64,000 nt of DNA from Carallia brachiata (GCA_021464245.1 JADCRB010000067.1:3801359-3865358); one strand, 5' to 3'; numbered from the stretch's first letter, positions 1 through 12,165 are shown. Program-made: numbers and translations. The notes: generated from the sequence alone by a model not told the origin.

Positions 1-200
1 ACATAATTGTCGGTCTTGTTTAACAGTTGCAGGGAACACGAGATCTGCTTCCTCAATTCAACTTTTCTCGTTTAAACAAAAAAAAAAATTACATATTACA
101 ATTTACATAAATCGGAAACCAGAAAATCCAAAAAAAAAAAAAACTTACATGGAAATTGGAGCTCTTGAGGCTCGATGTCCAGAAGCTCGCCAGTACTCAT
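1..200 (-). CDS. VAP27-family (MSP domain) protein, 5' part, runs off the left edge
   Basis: The gene is on the minus strand with its ATG at 200-198. Exon 1 (200-149) encodes MSTGELLDIEPQELQFP and ends in a good donor (T|GTAAGT). An 87-bp intron (148-62) ends in AAAAG, and exon 2 starts at 61 and continues past base 1. The split codon T|TT gives Phe, and exon 2 reads ELRKQISCSLQLLNKTDNYV, which is the start of the major sperm protein domain of plant VAP27/PVA proteins (FELKKQISCSL-LxNKTDxYVAFKV). These are ER tail-anchored proteins that bind FFAT-type partners and sit at ER-plasma membrane contact sites. The rest of the MSP domain, the coiled coil and the membrane anchor lie outside the window. 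The leader above the ATG is rich in CT on the coding strand (GA on plus, 317-337). The family call is confident; which paralogue it is cannot be told. Confidence 0.88.
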
Positions 201-450
201 TTTTCCGACGAGATCGTGGCCAGAAAACCGCCGCGGATACAAAGTAAAAGACAGATCGGCGACGATCGAGAGAATGGACAGCAGTTCGTCGGAGGATGTG
301 TTCGTGTGTTACTGGGAGGGAGAGAGAGAGAACAACAAAGTAAAGCAACAACGTGGGACAGACATGTCGGCGTTTGTTTCGTTTTTTTTGGGGTTCTGCA
401 GTTTGTTGCCGACGATGCATACATTGCAAACGATTAGAGGGGCAAACGGA
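201..450 (-). promoter_or_regulatory. Probable 5' leader of the VAP27-type gene with CT-rich tract
   Basis: This stretch is GC-richer than its surroundings and carries a GA tract on plus (317-337), meaning CT on the transcribed strand. That is common in plant 5' untranslated leaders. Long open frames here on both strands show no family resemblance and are read as chance. The transcription start is not defined by the sequence. Confidence 0.4.
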
Positions 451-2369
451 CCGTTTAAATTGACGTTAAGTCATTAGAATTTGACTAGTTTTTTTTGTAA
501 AGATGTTAATGGATCAATATACTCATTAAAAATTTAATGACTCAATTCAATAATAAACTTCATTTAATAAATAAATTAAGCTTGAGTAAGGATGGATTCA
601 ATTTAATAAACTTATGAATAGCTCGTTTAAGAATATTTTAGGGTTCATCCAAATTTTATTTAAAATTTTATTTAGTATGTTATTAGAATATATTTGAAAT
701 ATTTATTTAAATCATTAAATAATTTTGTTACAAAAATAATAAAGAAATTGTGCACATTTAACTCCTTATAAATTCTATAAAAGTGGATATTTTGTGTATT
801 GAGATGTTTTATTATATTTACAATTATATGTTAAAATAAATTTTTAGTTTTTAATAGTAAATTTTATTAAAGTAAATATTTTTATAATTTAATGCTATTT
901 ATAAAAAACTTTTATAATTTTAATTATTTTTATTAATACTATAAATTAAGCTCAAAAACTCAAAACTCGACTTAATAAGAGACAAGGTCGACTAAACTCA
1001 ACTCGTTAGATAAAAGAAACAAATCAATACTCAGCTTATTTACAGCCCTAATTTTATGTTGCCTTGTCAAATTATCATAATTTTTCTCCTTTATCTAAAT
1101 TTATCATCCATAACACCAAACAAGAAGTCCGACCTTACCCTAGTTTGAATTGATATTTGGCAATAAAATATATATTATTTATTAACAATTAAAAAATTTC
1201 AACTCAAAATTATTTTCAGTGGTCACAATCAACAAAAAGAATTTATAGAGAGACTTGATAATATTAAGTATAATTTTATTTATTAAATTGTATTTTTAAA
1301 TGAAATTTATAAGCTGATCGCACATGTTACAGTTCCATCCATCAAATTTAGCCCACTACTTCTTTTCCTAAATAGTATTTTATACATAATTGCAATTGTT
1401 TGCTTGCTTTGTTATTTTTCGGTCCAGAACAAAGGGGGAGGGGAATCGGGGAGGACGGTGTCGGAAAAGAATGGCTTAAGGAAACATTTGAAAGAATATC
1501 AATTGCAACAAAACCTTAAATGGATTAAGGAAAGCTAAAAATAAGAAAAAAAAAATATTTGTGCATCTCGAAATTAGTATAGTTTTATAAGATGACATCT
1601 TTCATCTCTAAAAAAAAAAGACATACAAACAAAAAAAAAAGGAAATTTCCCTAATTTATCTATTTTTTATGAATATAATTTATTAATAATTAAATACTAC
1701 ATAATTAATAAGATCCACTCAAAATAAAAAATAATAAAATATATTTATGTGGTATAAAATCATGAGTGAATTATATTTAAAAAAAACGAGCAAAAATAGT
1801 AAGCACCAATAAACTAATGAGCTCTAACTCATTAGTAATTGCTATTAGAGTTATTTCTAATAGTGAAAGTTCTGAGTTTGAATCCAATTGCAATTAATAA
1901 AAAAAAATCATCCAACAAAACAAGGTCTTCCTGTGTAGTAAATAACAAACAATGAATTTAATAGATGAAACTTAGAGAACAAAACTTTACAGATCACATT
2001 AAACAATTGTTTTTTTTTTTTCCTTTTCTTTATTGGATTACCCTGGTTTAGATTTCAATTTATGCTAAAGAAAACTTCAGATTTTAAAGTTTAACTAAAA
2101 TATGTAAAATAGTTACATAATTTTTTGAAGGTTGATTTCAAACACCATAGGAGACAATTATTTTAAAGGTAAAGTATGGATATGAAGATAACTAAGGACT
2201 ATAGCTTTTCGAAAAGTGTCTGAAAAGTAATTGTGTCTAATTCAGTAATTGGATGTAGACTAATAAAGGATTAACTTTATAAAAAAAACACAATTATAAT
2301 ACAAATAATTCATAATTAAACTTGATTAGACTAATGATAATTATCAAGAATATCTTTATAATTATTCTT
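451..2369. other. AT-rich intergenic region between the VAP27-type and SPX3-type genes
   Basis: No gene was seen. Apart from the SINE-like piece at about 1800-1920, this is AT-rich DNA with poly(A) and poly(T) runs. Confidence 0.6.
1800..1920 (+). mobile_element. SINE-like remnant (tRNA-type A and B boxes)
   Basis: An A-box-like stretch (gctctaactcattagtaat) is followed about 50 bases later by a B-box-like stretch (gagtttgaatcc) and an A-rich tail (aattaataaaaaaaa). That order is typical of a tRNA-derived SINE. No target-site duplication was found, so the limits are approximate. Confidence 0.4.
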
Positions 2370-2515
2370 AAGATAAGTATATGTCGCATAATATTTGATA
2401 AATCTCAAGAAAGACGATAGGTACGTCACATAATATTCGACAAGTTTTAACAAAAACTATACATACGTCACAGAATATAGGAATTTCGTGAAAGACAATA
2501 TAAAAACCAAGTATT
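2370..2515 (+). promoter_or_regulatory. Repeated TACGTCA-containing block followed by a TATA-like box
   Basis: About three imperfect units of roughly 43 bases carry tatgtcgcataatat, tacgtcacataatat and tacgtcacagaatat. A TATA-like tataaaaacc follows at about 2500. TACGTCA resembles the as-1/bZIP half-site. No gene follows on the plus strand, so this may be the U3 region of an LTR or other retroelement remnant, or an isolated enhancer-like repeat. It lies just beyond the 3' end of the SPX3-type gene. Confidence 0.3.
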
Positions 2516-2658
2516 CATTCATTGACTACAAAGGAGGAATTATATTGATAATTTGACTATAATATGTTTCTCCAAAACCATATAAAAAGATGAAGTATTG
2601 ATCATCAAACTAACAACTGGAAAGATATAATTTATGAAATTACGGAATTCAAGTCATG

Positions 2659-5029
2659 CTAGAGGATGGGTATAGGGGAAATGAGTTGCAATGACTGAAT
2701 GATTTCAGAGTCAGGCAAATTGATAGGAGGCAGAGAGAAGTGACTGTAGGTAGAGCTGCCTCTTCTAGTTTCTTGCATAGTCAATAGAGCAGCCACTGTG
2801 TTCCTAAAAATTCCATCTCCTGCTGCTGCTATTGCTTCCTTTCCTTCTTCGATTCTACCTTCTTCCTCAACTGGGAACACGGCATCGATCGTGTTTTCAC
2901 ATTCCTTGACGAGCTTTGAAATGAGATCAGTGGTAAAAAATGGTTGCTGCAACACCTTCTGGATGTATGGCAAGCGCAATAGCCCACCAGTCCGCTTGTC
3001 ATACTTCTTCAATATCTTTGCCAATCCTGCAACATAGATCACAACATTTTAGCTTCCAACTGTGAAGCCAAATTCTTCTTGGGGCTTGTACACCCAGCTA
3101 ATGAGTTGGGTTGTGGTCTTTTAACCAATCTAGGGTCCGTTTGAAAAAAAAAAAACAGAAAACAGAAAACGACAACCATAGCAAACAAAGCCCTAGTTGG
3201 TAGAGTTGCATTTTATTCGTCTAGTCCTTGATAATACAAAAATTAAATGAGTTACATTTTATTTGTTTGTCGGTGTCAAAATTTGAATTCTAAATATTTG
3301 TATTAAGAGTTTAACTGTTGTACCGCCATAAAATGCTACCACCACTAGACAACGGCCCTGTCAATGTGTTATGTTGTTTTGAATTTTAACAATTGTCATC
3401 AAGCTACGTAAAGCCCATTCCAAGTAAGAACGCCTCCCATCCACCTAGTCTCGGTTGAATACCTGTGTAATTAACATTGCTGTAGTTCTCTAGGAGCACC
3501 ATTTCGCCGTGGAAATTCACAATATCTTTTCTAATCTTGCCCATCTGTTCTTTATATTGGGTCTCAGAAGGTTGACTTCCATTTGGGCCCCAAGTGTCAA
3601 TTACTCTTTGGATCCTCTGCTGCAATTCCTGCAATCAAAGATACTCCAAAAAAAGAAAAAAAAAAAAGATACTCCAATTACAGTAATTCTATGTCTGGAT
3701 ATCAAAAAAAAAAAAAAAAACATATTACCAGAACTATTTACTTTGTCCCAAATTTTAAGGAGGACTAGAAACTTAAGAATATTCACTGAAAGAGAGAAAA
3801 AAAAAATTACTCGTTGGGCCCTTATATTAGAATTTTAACTTTAAACATAATGAAAATAATGGCCTCATGGGTTTGCAAAAATATAAAGTTGAAATTGAAT
3901 AGCTTCTCCTATAAATGGTAAATTCCATCTAGAATATGCTAATGCTATTATGGTTTTCTAATTGCAACCATTCAGTCCTACAAATACCATAATGTGAAAT
4001 TAGGCAAAGTGCCAAGGTTAACGTTATTATTTGAGGTGATTTTTATTTTCTTCTATAATTAACATTATTTATTTCTCTTTCGCTTCTATATTATAAATAT
4101 TAATAATGTTTTGCTAGCTGGTGTTATTGCCATCACTTCCATATCCATTTAATTTCACATGGAAAAGTTTTTAAAATTCATGTTTAAAGGGAAAAAAAAA
4201 GTTGGAGCAATGTGCAAACCATATACTTATTAGTAGCTTCGTAGACACAGAAGAGAAGGAAGAGCACAGTTTAAATTATTATTATTATTATTATTTTGTT
4301 TAAGGTGAATGACTTTTTTTTTTTTGACATAAATTTAAGGTGAATGACTATTTGTCCGAGTCAGTGTAATTTGCATGAAATTAAATTTTGGTCTTAAATA
4401 ATGAGATTTTTAAATATTTATGGTACAAAGTGTAACCCTTATTTTCTCTTATAAATAAATAAATAAATAAATAAAGGGACCATAGTTCGTTAAATGTCTA
4501 TTGGTGTGGGACCCACATAGCATTTTATTCTCAAACGCGCGGCGGACCAATTAATGCATGTCCATCACTACTTTGACCGAGTTAACACGAGAGTCAACTC
4601 AGTTCAGTGAGTTGGTCTTCACAAATGACAACCCGTGAAAACAAGCAAGCAAAGCCAAGATCCTTCTTGTTAATACCACGAAGAAGATCGTGTTCAAAAT
4701 ATTTATGAATAAATAAATAAATAAATATAAACAATTAAAAAATATATATATAAGAACGAGGTTTTCATTATGTACTTAATTACCTTATGCCGGATTATGA
4801 AATCTTCTTCTTGCTCCATGAAAAAGGCATTGAACTTGTCGATCTCATTGTTCAACAGATACACGAACTCAGCCTCCGCCTTCCCGTACTCAATCGACCC
4901 ACTCAACAGCGGCGGCGCCGATGAAATCAACCGAACAAGCTTCTTCAGTTCCTTGTAAGACAAAAACTTGTCCCGCCATTCCGGCAATGTTGCCTGAATT
5001 TGCTGCTTCAGCCTCTTACCAAACTTCAT
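2659..5029 (-). CDS. SPX3: SPX-domain protein, SPX3-type phosphate sensor
   Basis: Three exons on the minus strand: 5029-4784, 3628-3463 and 3026-2659 (stop TAG). Splicing gives 259 residues with all phases consistent (HK|EL, NYT-G split codon). The start [12 protein letters not shown] is the invariant start of the family; an in-frame ATG 7 codons upstream is not conserved. The SPX domain spans nearly the whole protein: [16 protein letters not shown] (about 15-30), [15 protein letters not shown] (about 113-127) and [18 protein letters not shown] (about 135-152). Tyr25, Lys29 and the Lys141-Lys148 cluster fall where the family binds inositol pyrophosphates. The C-terminal tail ([21 protein letters not shown], final SPIPIL) matches SPX3 rather than SPX1, SPX2 or SPX4. 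Family members bind PHR transcription factors when phosphate is plentiful. Introns are 1155 bp and 436 bp. The gene looks intact. Confidence 0.93.
3180..3320 (+). mobile_element. SINE-like remnant inside SPX3 intron 2
   Basis: An A-box-like agccctagttggtagagttg is followed by a B-box-like tcaaaatttgaattctaa about 85 bases downstream, antisense to the host gene. No clear tail or target-site duplication was seen. It could also be chance similarity. Confidence 0.33.
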
Positions 5030-5199
5030 TTTGTTGCACTTAAAACTCAATGTTTCATGCGATGCAGAGTAAACAAAAATAAAATCTAAAAAAAAAAAAA
5101 AAGACCCAAAACTTGCGAATTGTAATAAAGAGGGGCAATGAACCGTGACGAGCCAATGGAGGGGTTTTTATTATTGAAAGATTGGTAGAATATTAGAGA

Positions 5200-5207
5200 G
5201 CATATGC
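5200..5207. promoter_or_regulatory. P1BS element (PHR1-type binding site), proximal
   Basis: GCATATGC is an exact, palindromic match to GNATATNC, the site bound by PHR1-type MYB-CC factors. It lies about 170 bases upstream of the SPX3 ATG. SPX3 genes are phosphate-starvation-induced through this element, so the motif and the gene identity support each other. Confidence 0.75.
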
Positions 5208-5273
5208 TTGGCGTGACAAAGTGACGGTTAGAAAAGGGTATAAAAGAGTCGTTGAAGTAAGAGAAATCCCTAA

Positions 5274-5281
5274 GCATATTC
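5274..5281. promoter_or_regulatory. P1BS element (PHR1-type binding site), distal
   Basis: GCATATTC is a second exact match to GNATATNC, about 245 bases upstream of the SPX3 ATG and 74 bases from the first. Paired sites are typical of strongly phosphate-responsive promoters. Confidence 0.68.
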
Positions 5282-5289
5282 GGTTACTG

Positions 5290-6765
5290 TATTGTCACGC
5301 TGGAGACACATATGTCATGGATCAATGACTACTCCCGCGTACGGGGTAACGTACATTAAATTGCAAGTAAAATAGCACAAAATAGTACGAGTTCTGTCGT
5401 AATTATTCGATCCGTTTGTATTGTTGGAAGGAGGTACATTGTTTCTAATAAGATTGTCAAAGCATCACTCTTACTATTCTATTTTATCTATCAAATAAAA
5501 TGGCACAAATTTGATCACCAAAATAACAAAAATAAACACGGTTTAGATATAGACTTATCTCACTCAACTATAGTTATCAATTATTATACACAATTTAGAT
5601 GTAAATTTGGTTTATATATAGATTCATTTTATTTAATTATAACTATTGTCTTTTTTGATTTGTAAGGACTAAAAATTGAATTTTAAGTTTCAAATTAAGA
5701 GTTTAAGTAAAGTTATCAATAAATTTTTTTAACTAGTCACCATAAGTGTTGATTATTATGTGTAAAAAATGCTTAAAAACCCCTAATGATACTTATATTT
5801 GGATATTTGTTAGTCCATATTGAAAATTGTGGTCATTTGTTATATATTTATAATATTTTTGAAGGAAAATTATAAAAGCCTTTTAAGAGATACTTAATAA
5901 TTAAAATTCAGACTTTTGTTTTAAATATTTTGAGTTTAAATTATAAAAAAGAAATGATTGAATTTATAAGAAAAAAAACTATTTCACTCGTAGTCCGATA
6001 TAATATGCAGTAATATGATATGTTGCACTTGATTGATTGAATTTAAATAAATAAATAAATGAGTTGTTAGGTTTACTTAGGTAGACTCTGTGCTCAATTG
6101 CAGCTCGTGAGTTACGGTACTACTTTTGAAATCGGCAACTATGGGGGAGTCTATATTGACCTGGCTGTTGGCTAATGCTCGATTTGTGTTGGTTTATCTT
6201 TGGAGAATTGAAGTGGGACCTACTCCAACTTATTGGACCGGGATGGTAGGTGAGTGAAGGCCTGTCACCAGAGGTATCGCGCTGGCGGAGAAGGGAATTT
6301 GGGAAGAGAATGATTCCGAGGTATCTTCTCAGAATCTCTTTTCTTTTGCGGAGAATAGAAAGATTGTTTACCCTACAACAATGATTAATCTCATTTTTTT
6401 TTTTGGTACATTAATTTATTCTCCACTTTTTAGATTATGTTATGTTGAATAAAATAAGAATAAAAGTTGAAATCTTGGTAGTTTATTTATGTACTAAATT
6501 TTATACCGATTAAAATTAAGATTGTAAATTTTAAAATTAAAATTAATATATTTGAAATGTTTATAATTTTAATATTTTAAAAATATCAATCTCAAAATAA
6601 AAACGTTGGGACATATAACTGCCCTCATAAAACAAATAGGAGAATATTTAACTTTTTTACAATTTTCAGTTGTAGGCCGGAGCCACCCACTTCTCCATGC
6701 AGGCCCTTTGATTGAGTACGTTCCCTCAGCAAAGGCAATTCCCATTTCCCCCTAACAACAAGATC
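5290..6765. other. AT-rich intergenic region upstream of SPX3
   Basis: No gene was seen. A GC-richer patch at about 6090-6340 has no long frame or recognisable homology. Confidence 0.55.
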
Positions 6766-7095
6766 ACAATATTTACATTTCAGCCACAACTTTTCAGTTT
6801 TTTGTTAATTTCAACTCGAAACGTTTCTTTCTTTTAAATTTGATCCACAACATTAATTTTGTTAATTAAATTCGACTTTCTAATTAAATTTTCTGTTAAA
6901 TATATCTACATAGTATCAGGTGACATGACATATTATTATTTTCAAACCGGTCATCATGCCATGTCAGCACACCTTACCGAAGGGGCAATTTGTGCAATTT
7001 TTTTTGTAATTTTATTGTTAAAAAAATTTAAAATTCATTTTTTGTTTTAAAAATTAGATTAAATTAAAAGAAAAACAAAATTATCAGACATAGCC

Positions 7096-7120
7096 CTCTC
7101 TCTCTCTCTCTCTCTCTCTC
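7096..7120. repeat. (CT)n microsatellite
   Basis: About 12 uninterrupted CT units, just inside the left inverted repeat of the MULE-like element. Confidence 0.9.
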
Positions 7121-7190
7121 ATCTTTCTCTGTCTACATTCCATCTTTCATCTTTCTCTACAAATAGAAACAAAAAGGTTTAAATTTTTTA

Positions 7191-7604
7191 TCAAAATATT
7201 GACGTGATAAGGCCCCGTCTTGTGGAACCCAGAAGAGGATTGGCCATAGGCCCATAATCTATCGGGTCGAAGCAGTATACTGGCAGAACAGAGATGGACT
7301 CATTGTTCGCAATGGTGACGCAATCATGGTCGTCGACTCCAAACTCCAAAGTCGTTGGGAAACCAAACAAGGGATACTCGACGAATTGCAGCGGCGTTGG
7401 AGGGGTCAGCGGAGCGGCGCGGGCCCAGAGAATGGGTTCTGGAGAAGGCCGGCAGAAATGGTGGGCTTGGGAGGAGAGAGAGCGAGGGAGGAAGAGGAGG
7501 AGGAGGAGAGAGAGGTGAGTGTGAGAGGCGGCTTGGGTTGTAATTTTAGCCTTTGCTTGGCGCTGCGGAGGAAAGCAAGAAGGAGATTTTGGGCCGGAAA
7601 GCAA
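7191..7604 (-). pseudogene. Possible captured gene fragment inside the MULE-like element
   Basis: The core is open on the minus strand for about 137 codons, with segments such as FGFPTTLEFGVDDHDC and CFDPIDYGPMANPLLG that look like real protein. Its base composition contrasts with the AT-rich flanks. I do not recognise the source gene. The plus strand is also open, but it encodes only a low-complexity Glu/Arg run. There is no sign that it is expressed. Confidence 0.35.
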
Positions 7605-8199
7605 GTTGGTGAGGGTGGGGAGGACTGTAGAGAGAGGAAGATCAGCCAGAGAGAGAGGGGGTTATGTTTAATAATTTTGTTTTTCTTTTTATTTAATCTG
7701 ACTTTTAAAACCAAAAAAAATGAATTAAAAATTTTTAATAAAAAAATTACAAAAAAAACTTGCATAAATTACCACGTCAGTAAGGTGTGCTGATGTGGCA
7801 TGTTGACCAGTTTAAAAATAATAACGTGTCATACTATTTAATATGTGTACTTAACAGAGAATTTGATAGAATGGTTAAATTTAATTAATAAAATTAAATT
7901 TGAGACCAAATTTAAAAGAAAAGTGTTTCAAATTAAATTTAACAAATATTAAAAAATTATATGTGAAATTTACCTTTAAGCCTAATATTTATCTTAAGGC
8001 ACGGACTAATTCCTCACAAGGTTCCTATAATTTCAATTTGAATCGTGAATCTTAGGATGACTAGCTAATTTTTGTTTTTTTTTTTTATTTAGTAGAATTT
8101 TATAATTATTATCTAATGATATGATTCGATCTATAATATCTTAAATCGGGATCTTAGGTAAGATCTTGATTTTAACATCCTAGTTGGTCAATAGAATTT

Positions 8200-8535
8200 A
8201 TTTTTTTTGGTTCTGTTTTTTTATCCTTTTTTTGAAAAAAAAAATCATTGCGAGTATATCAATTATCGAATTTACACGTTGAAATCAGAGTAACTTCGTT
8301 TATAATGTCTCATTTAACTATTTCTAAAAATGCAGACTCATTACCCGAACAACAATAACACTGAGTGTATTTTTACTACTAGAAACTACGATAATTATTG
8401 AGTTTATAACTTATTGTCGCGTCATAATCTTTCTTCACTGTAATGTACACCCAGTCATTTGACAAAAGAAAGCACGAGCGTGGGGACTTGAATCCAGGTC
8501 ACCAGCGTAGAACACACATTGACGTACTACTAAAA
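8200..8535 (-). mobile_element. SINE remnant, same family as the copy at 47.4-47.7 kb
   Basis: Read on the minus strand, the tRNA-like head lies at about 8530-8460, with ACCTGGATTCAAGTCCCC as a B box. The tail is a T/A-rich run near 8210-8250. The internal stretch cgagtatatcaattatcgaattt resembles cgagtatgtcgatcataggattt of the well-defined SINE at 47.4 kb, and the head also matches (tgaatccaggtca against cgaacccaggtca). This copy is longer and more decayed. Its target-site duplication was not identified. Confidence 0.5.
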
Positions 8536-8539
8536 AATT

Positions 8540-11500
8540 GCATCAGATAATTTTTTTTTTTTCCTTCTGGAAGATTAAATTTCCTAGATTAAAATGAAAT
8601 ATGAGAATGTGTAGTAAGTATGAGACCGGCACTTATAAGATATATTGAAAAATCTTCTTGAATATATAGTTATATTGTTAAGAAGAGGTTAAGTTTCTGG
8701 CACTTAAAAATGCCAATTTGCTTTATGCAACAAAATTCATTATGTATGTTAAACATAAATTTTTCTTAATAAGCCAATGTTGCGATCTATTGATGCCAAA
8801 GTGACTGAAGAGTATGTACATCGAATCATATGGTTATATGCCGAAGTAGCAAGTCTAGAATACATTGATTTTCACCATCACCCGTTGGCTTTACATGTAA
8901 GAAAGTAGCAACATAAGTTAATTATCCTTTTATGGGTTCTTTATGCCGAGAAGCAACAAAAGGAACTTCTTTGCAACATGCATTTAAGAATTGATGTTGA
9001 AATTAAATAAAAAAGAATATGAATCTCGAATATCCGCAGCATTATGAAATCCAAAGTTGATAAACTCTTGTCAGTTGCTTTTTGGTTGTCCGGTGATCAT
9101 TATCTCCATCAATGTTGACAGTAAGCAATCAGAGTCATTTGATCAATCTCTTTTCTTTTTGTTTTGGGTTGTCTAGTTAACCATGTGTGCGTCCATTTTA
9201 ACCATTTGGCAGCACCACACATAATAAATACTAGGCATTTCTACAACTGGTGAGACGAACTCTCAACTGATTATTGAATGCATGTTAAATGAAGCCACAA
9301 CCATGCATCAATATTCAAGTTAAATCATTAGTTTTTTTGGGAATTTTTTTTTTAATCCAAGAATGAAAAAGTATGGATGATTATTTTATAATTTCGTCAG
9401 GAAAGATTATATTGAACGTACCGAACAGTAAATTTAGCTGCAACATTAAATTGATGGAAGAATAAACTTTATGGTATCCAATAAGAATTACTAACATCTC
9501 CCATAATTATATAATTATAAAGGATCAAATATACATTTAATTTCACTTTGCAGTTGGAGTGCTCGAATCGTGCTGGAGCAATAGTTTCCACAGTGATTTT
9601 GAACCTAAATCACATCAGTTTTTCTTTTCTTTTTTTTGGTCTACTGGTAATAGTTTTTTTGGGAACCGAGGGCTCACAAAATCCCCAAACGATTGTGGTT
9701 TTTGTAGGCCTAATGGCCTGGACGAGAATGCGCAACAATCAGAATAACATATGCAGCCCATTTATAGTATGGGCCTCATGGCAAAGGTGGTGGTTGTGGC
9801 CTGTGCATTATGCCTGTAACTCGACCTATTCAAAGCCCGACTTGGATCAATCCACATTAAACAAAAAGGAGAAAAACCAAAAAACACTCAAATTTCAAGG
9901 AGCTCAGATTCGAAATAAGCCATATTTGAATTAATGTGAAATCCTAATAATCTAGCCTGAAAAACTTGAATCCAAATAACCGGAACGCCAGAAGCTGACA
10001 ACAATGCAAGCTTATATAAACTAGAAGTGACTCAAAATTTTAATTAATTCCATTAAACAACTAATATTTTTGGAAATTTCTTGCAACTCAAAGGTTATTT
10101 TGTTGCTCATTTAGATTATTGGATTTACTTACTGAAAATGACTTTCAAAAATAATTTCATGGCTTTCAAGTTGAGCCCTTGTCAGCGTTCCAGCAGCATG
10201 AGACCTCATTGTTTCTATTACTTTCGTGGCCCAAGTTCATGCTCAATATGCATAAAAATAAATGTAATTTTTATGTAGCGAGTTTTTATATTTGATTGCT
10301 CCGTCCTTCACGGCACGTTCATGTAAAGTTATAGCATAGTGCAAAGAATGGAAACCCACATTGGACCTAAAACTTTCTTTTACAAGGACTATCCCCCAAA
10401 TTAATTTTAGGGTTTAATTAAGAAAACGCAACTTTCAAATAAAAAAGTTGTAGAACCATTCTTTTATGAAGTTGGGTTGAGAGTCCCCTTTCCTTTTGTT
10501 TTAAAAGAGACACAGCTCCTCACGTTTAGAGATCGGGTCTCCTTATTTTTTTTCCTTTACATGTTCACTTACATTGTTCACATCTTTCCAATTTCTATGG
10601 AAAAAAATTGTAGAAAAAAAAAAATTGACGGCTTTAAATTAATTCCCTTAGGTACTTTTCACAGGTCTTTAGTTGCAACTTGCAAGTGTGCTGATACCAA
10701 GGAATCTTCAATTTTGAATCGCGGTGAGAGTGTTGAAATTGGAATTCAAGAAGAAAAAGACAGAATATTACGAATGTTATTTTGGATCAATTGAATGTGC
10801 ATATATATATATATATACACACAGGCATAACGAAGTTTTTTGCACTGTCAATATGCACATTTGTGAACTAAAATTATCTATTAAAAAAATAAAAATGTAC
10901 AATTAATTGTCATGACAGTGTACTCATGAACTCATATACAGGGCATGTCGCTTGATCCAAAAAAAAAAAGGGCGTGATATGTCAAAAATAACATACATTA
11001 TGTGATATAATTAGTTAATATATTTTACCTAATAATTTCTCCTAGGATGTTTAGCATACATGTATTATTTTTTCTTTAAAAAATAAATGGCAAACAAACT
11101 AAATTTCTAACTGTTAATGTGGAGGCTTTTTTTTATTTAAAAAAATTCATTAACAACCATGATAAATAAAATTAACTAATGGGCCCAGAAAATTGCCATC
11201 AGAATCTCATTTTCTAAAGAGTTTCTAAGAATGTGATTTTTTTTTTTTTGGTCAATCGGAAAAGTAACGGTAGTGTAACTTTCAAGGTGCCCGTATTGAC
11301 AAAGATTAACATTGGACAATTCATTTGTCAATGAAATTTCTTCAATGCTTGTCCGTAACCGTAACGTTTGAACATGTAAGTCACATTTCCAGCCTTGGAA
11401 GCTAGTCAAGCGACATTGTAGGCATAAGCCTCCCTCGTGGCAGTTAGTTTTTTTTTTCCTTGTTCTTGTTGCGTAATTTCTTTTCTCAGCATTTAAAAAA

Positions 11501-12050
11501 AAAAAAAAAAAGGCTAGTCAAGCGACAAGGCCAGCATTTGAATTTGATTCTTTTTTCCCTTTTTTTTTTTTGTGGTTCCGTTATTTCCATACCCTTATTC
11601 ACAGATAGAATTGCAACGCTTTAGACCTATCTAGGCCTTTAAGGTTTGTGGACTGTTGATGATAACAAACATGCTTAAGTTATTCAATTTTGGCAGGCAG
11701 TTAGCATCATAAATTGCTGGTCCAAAAAAAAAAAAAAAATCAGTGAAATTACACTGAAAGTCATACAATTACTTTATCCTAAAACCTTCAGTGCGTATAA
11801 AAATTCAAAAACAGGGGGAAAAAAAAGAATCAATCTCTAGCAAATAATTTAAAGGACGAAAGAACTTCAACAATGATAATGATCGCAGCCTGCTACTCAG
11901 CCTCTTGTTACAACTTTGAAGAAATAAAGAGAGATGACATAGTTGACTCAAAATTCTTGGTGGCCTTTTGAAGTCCAAAAGCCGGCACATAAAGGTGGGG
12001 TCTTTGTTTGTTTCTCTCTTTTATCATTCAAACATTACACAATCCCCACC
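8540..12050. other. Intergenic region, AT-rich
   Basis: No supported gene. Short open frames near 9.55-9.93 kb and 10.48-10.79 kb show low-complexity or compositionally random translations. An AT/AC dinucleotide run lies at about 10799-10822. Confidence 0.55.
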
Positions 12051-12054
12051 ACTT

Positions 12055-12165
12055 GGACGTTTTTTTCGCCTGTGGTTGATAGTAGGATTTGAATCCATGG
12101 TTATGGAATTAAGAGACGAGCTGTTCTATTATTAGACCACGTGACTGGTTACGGATCACTTTAAA
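12055..12165 (-). mobile_element. SINE-like tRNA head
   Basis: On the minus strand, GTGGTCTAATAATAGAACAGC (A-box-like) is followed by GGATTCAAATCC (B-box-like). The spacing suits a tRNA-derived SINE. The remainder of the element is not clear. Confidence 0.4.

Larger units (their letters stand above)
6770..7975. mobile_element. MULE-like element with long terminal inverted repeats and a GC-rich cargo
   Basis: The stretch about 6800-7080 is the imperfect reverse complement of about 7660-7950. Shared blocks include catgccatgtcagcacacc against its complement ggtgtgctgatgtggcatg, plus long T and A runs in register. Between the repeats is a sharply GC-richer core (about 7200-7660). A CT microsatellite lies at 7096-7120. 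No transposase is encoded, so the element is non-autonomous. Long inverted repeats around gene-like cargo are the Pack-MULE pattern. I could not fix a clean 9-bp target-site duplication. The element at about 41.2-43.2 kb shares the same end sequences. Confidence 0.7.

Noticed and set aside
3509..3838. Open frames on plus overlapping SPX3 exon 2 and intron 1
   Set aside because: They run through poly(A)/poly(K) tracts and are antisense to a clear exon; the translations are low-complexity.
11176..11409. 77-codon minus-strand frame
   Set aside because: No similarity to a known family, no leader or splice signals, and flanked by homopolymer runs.
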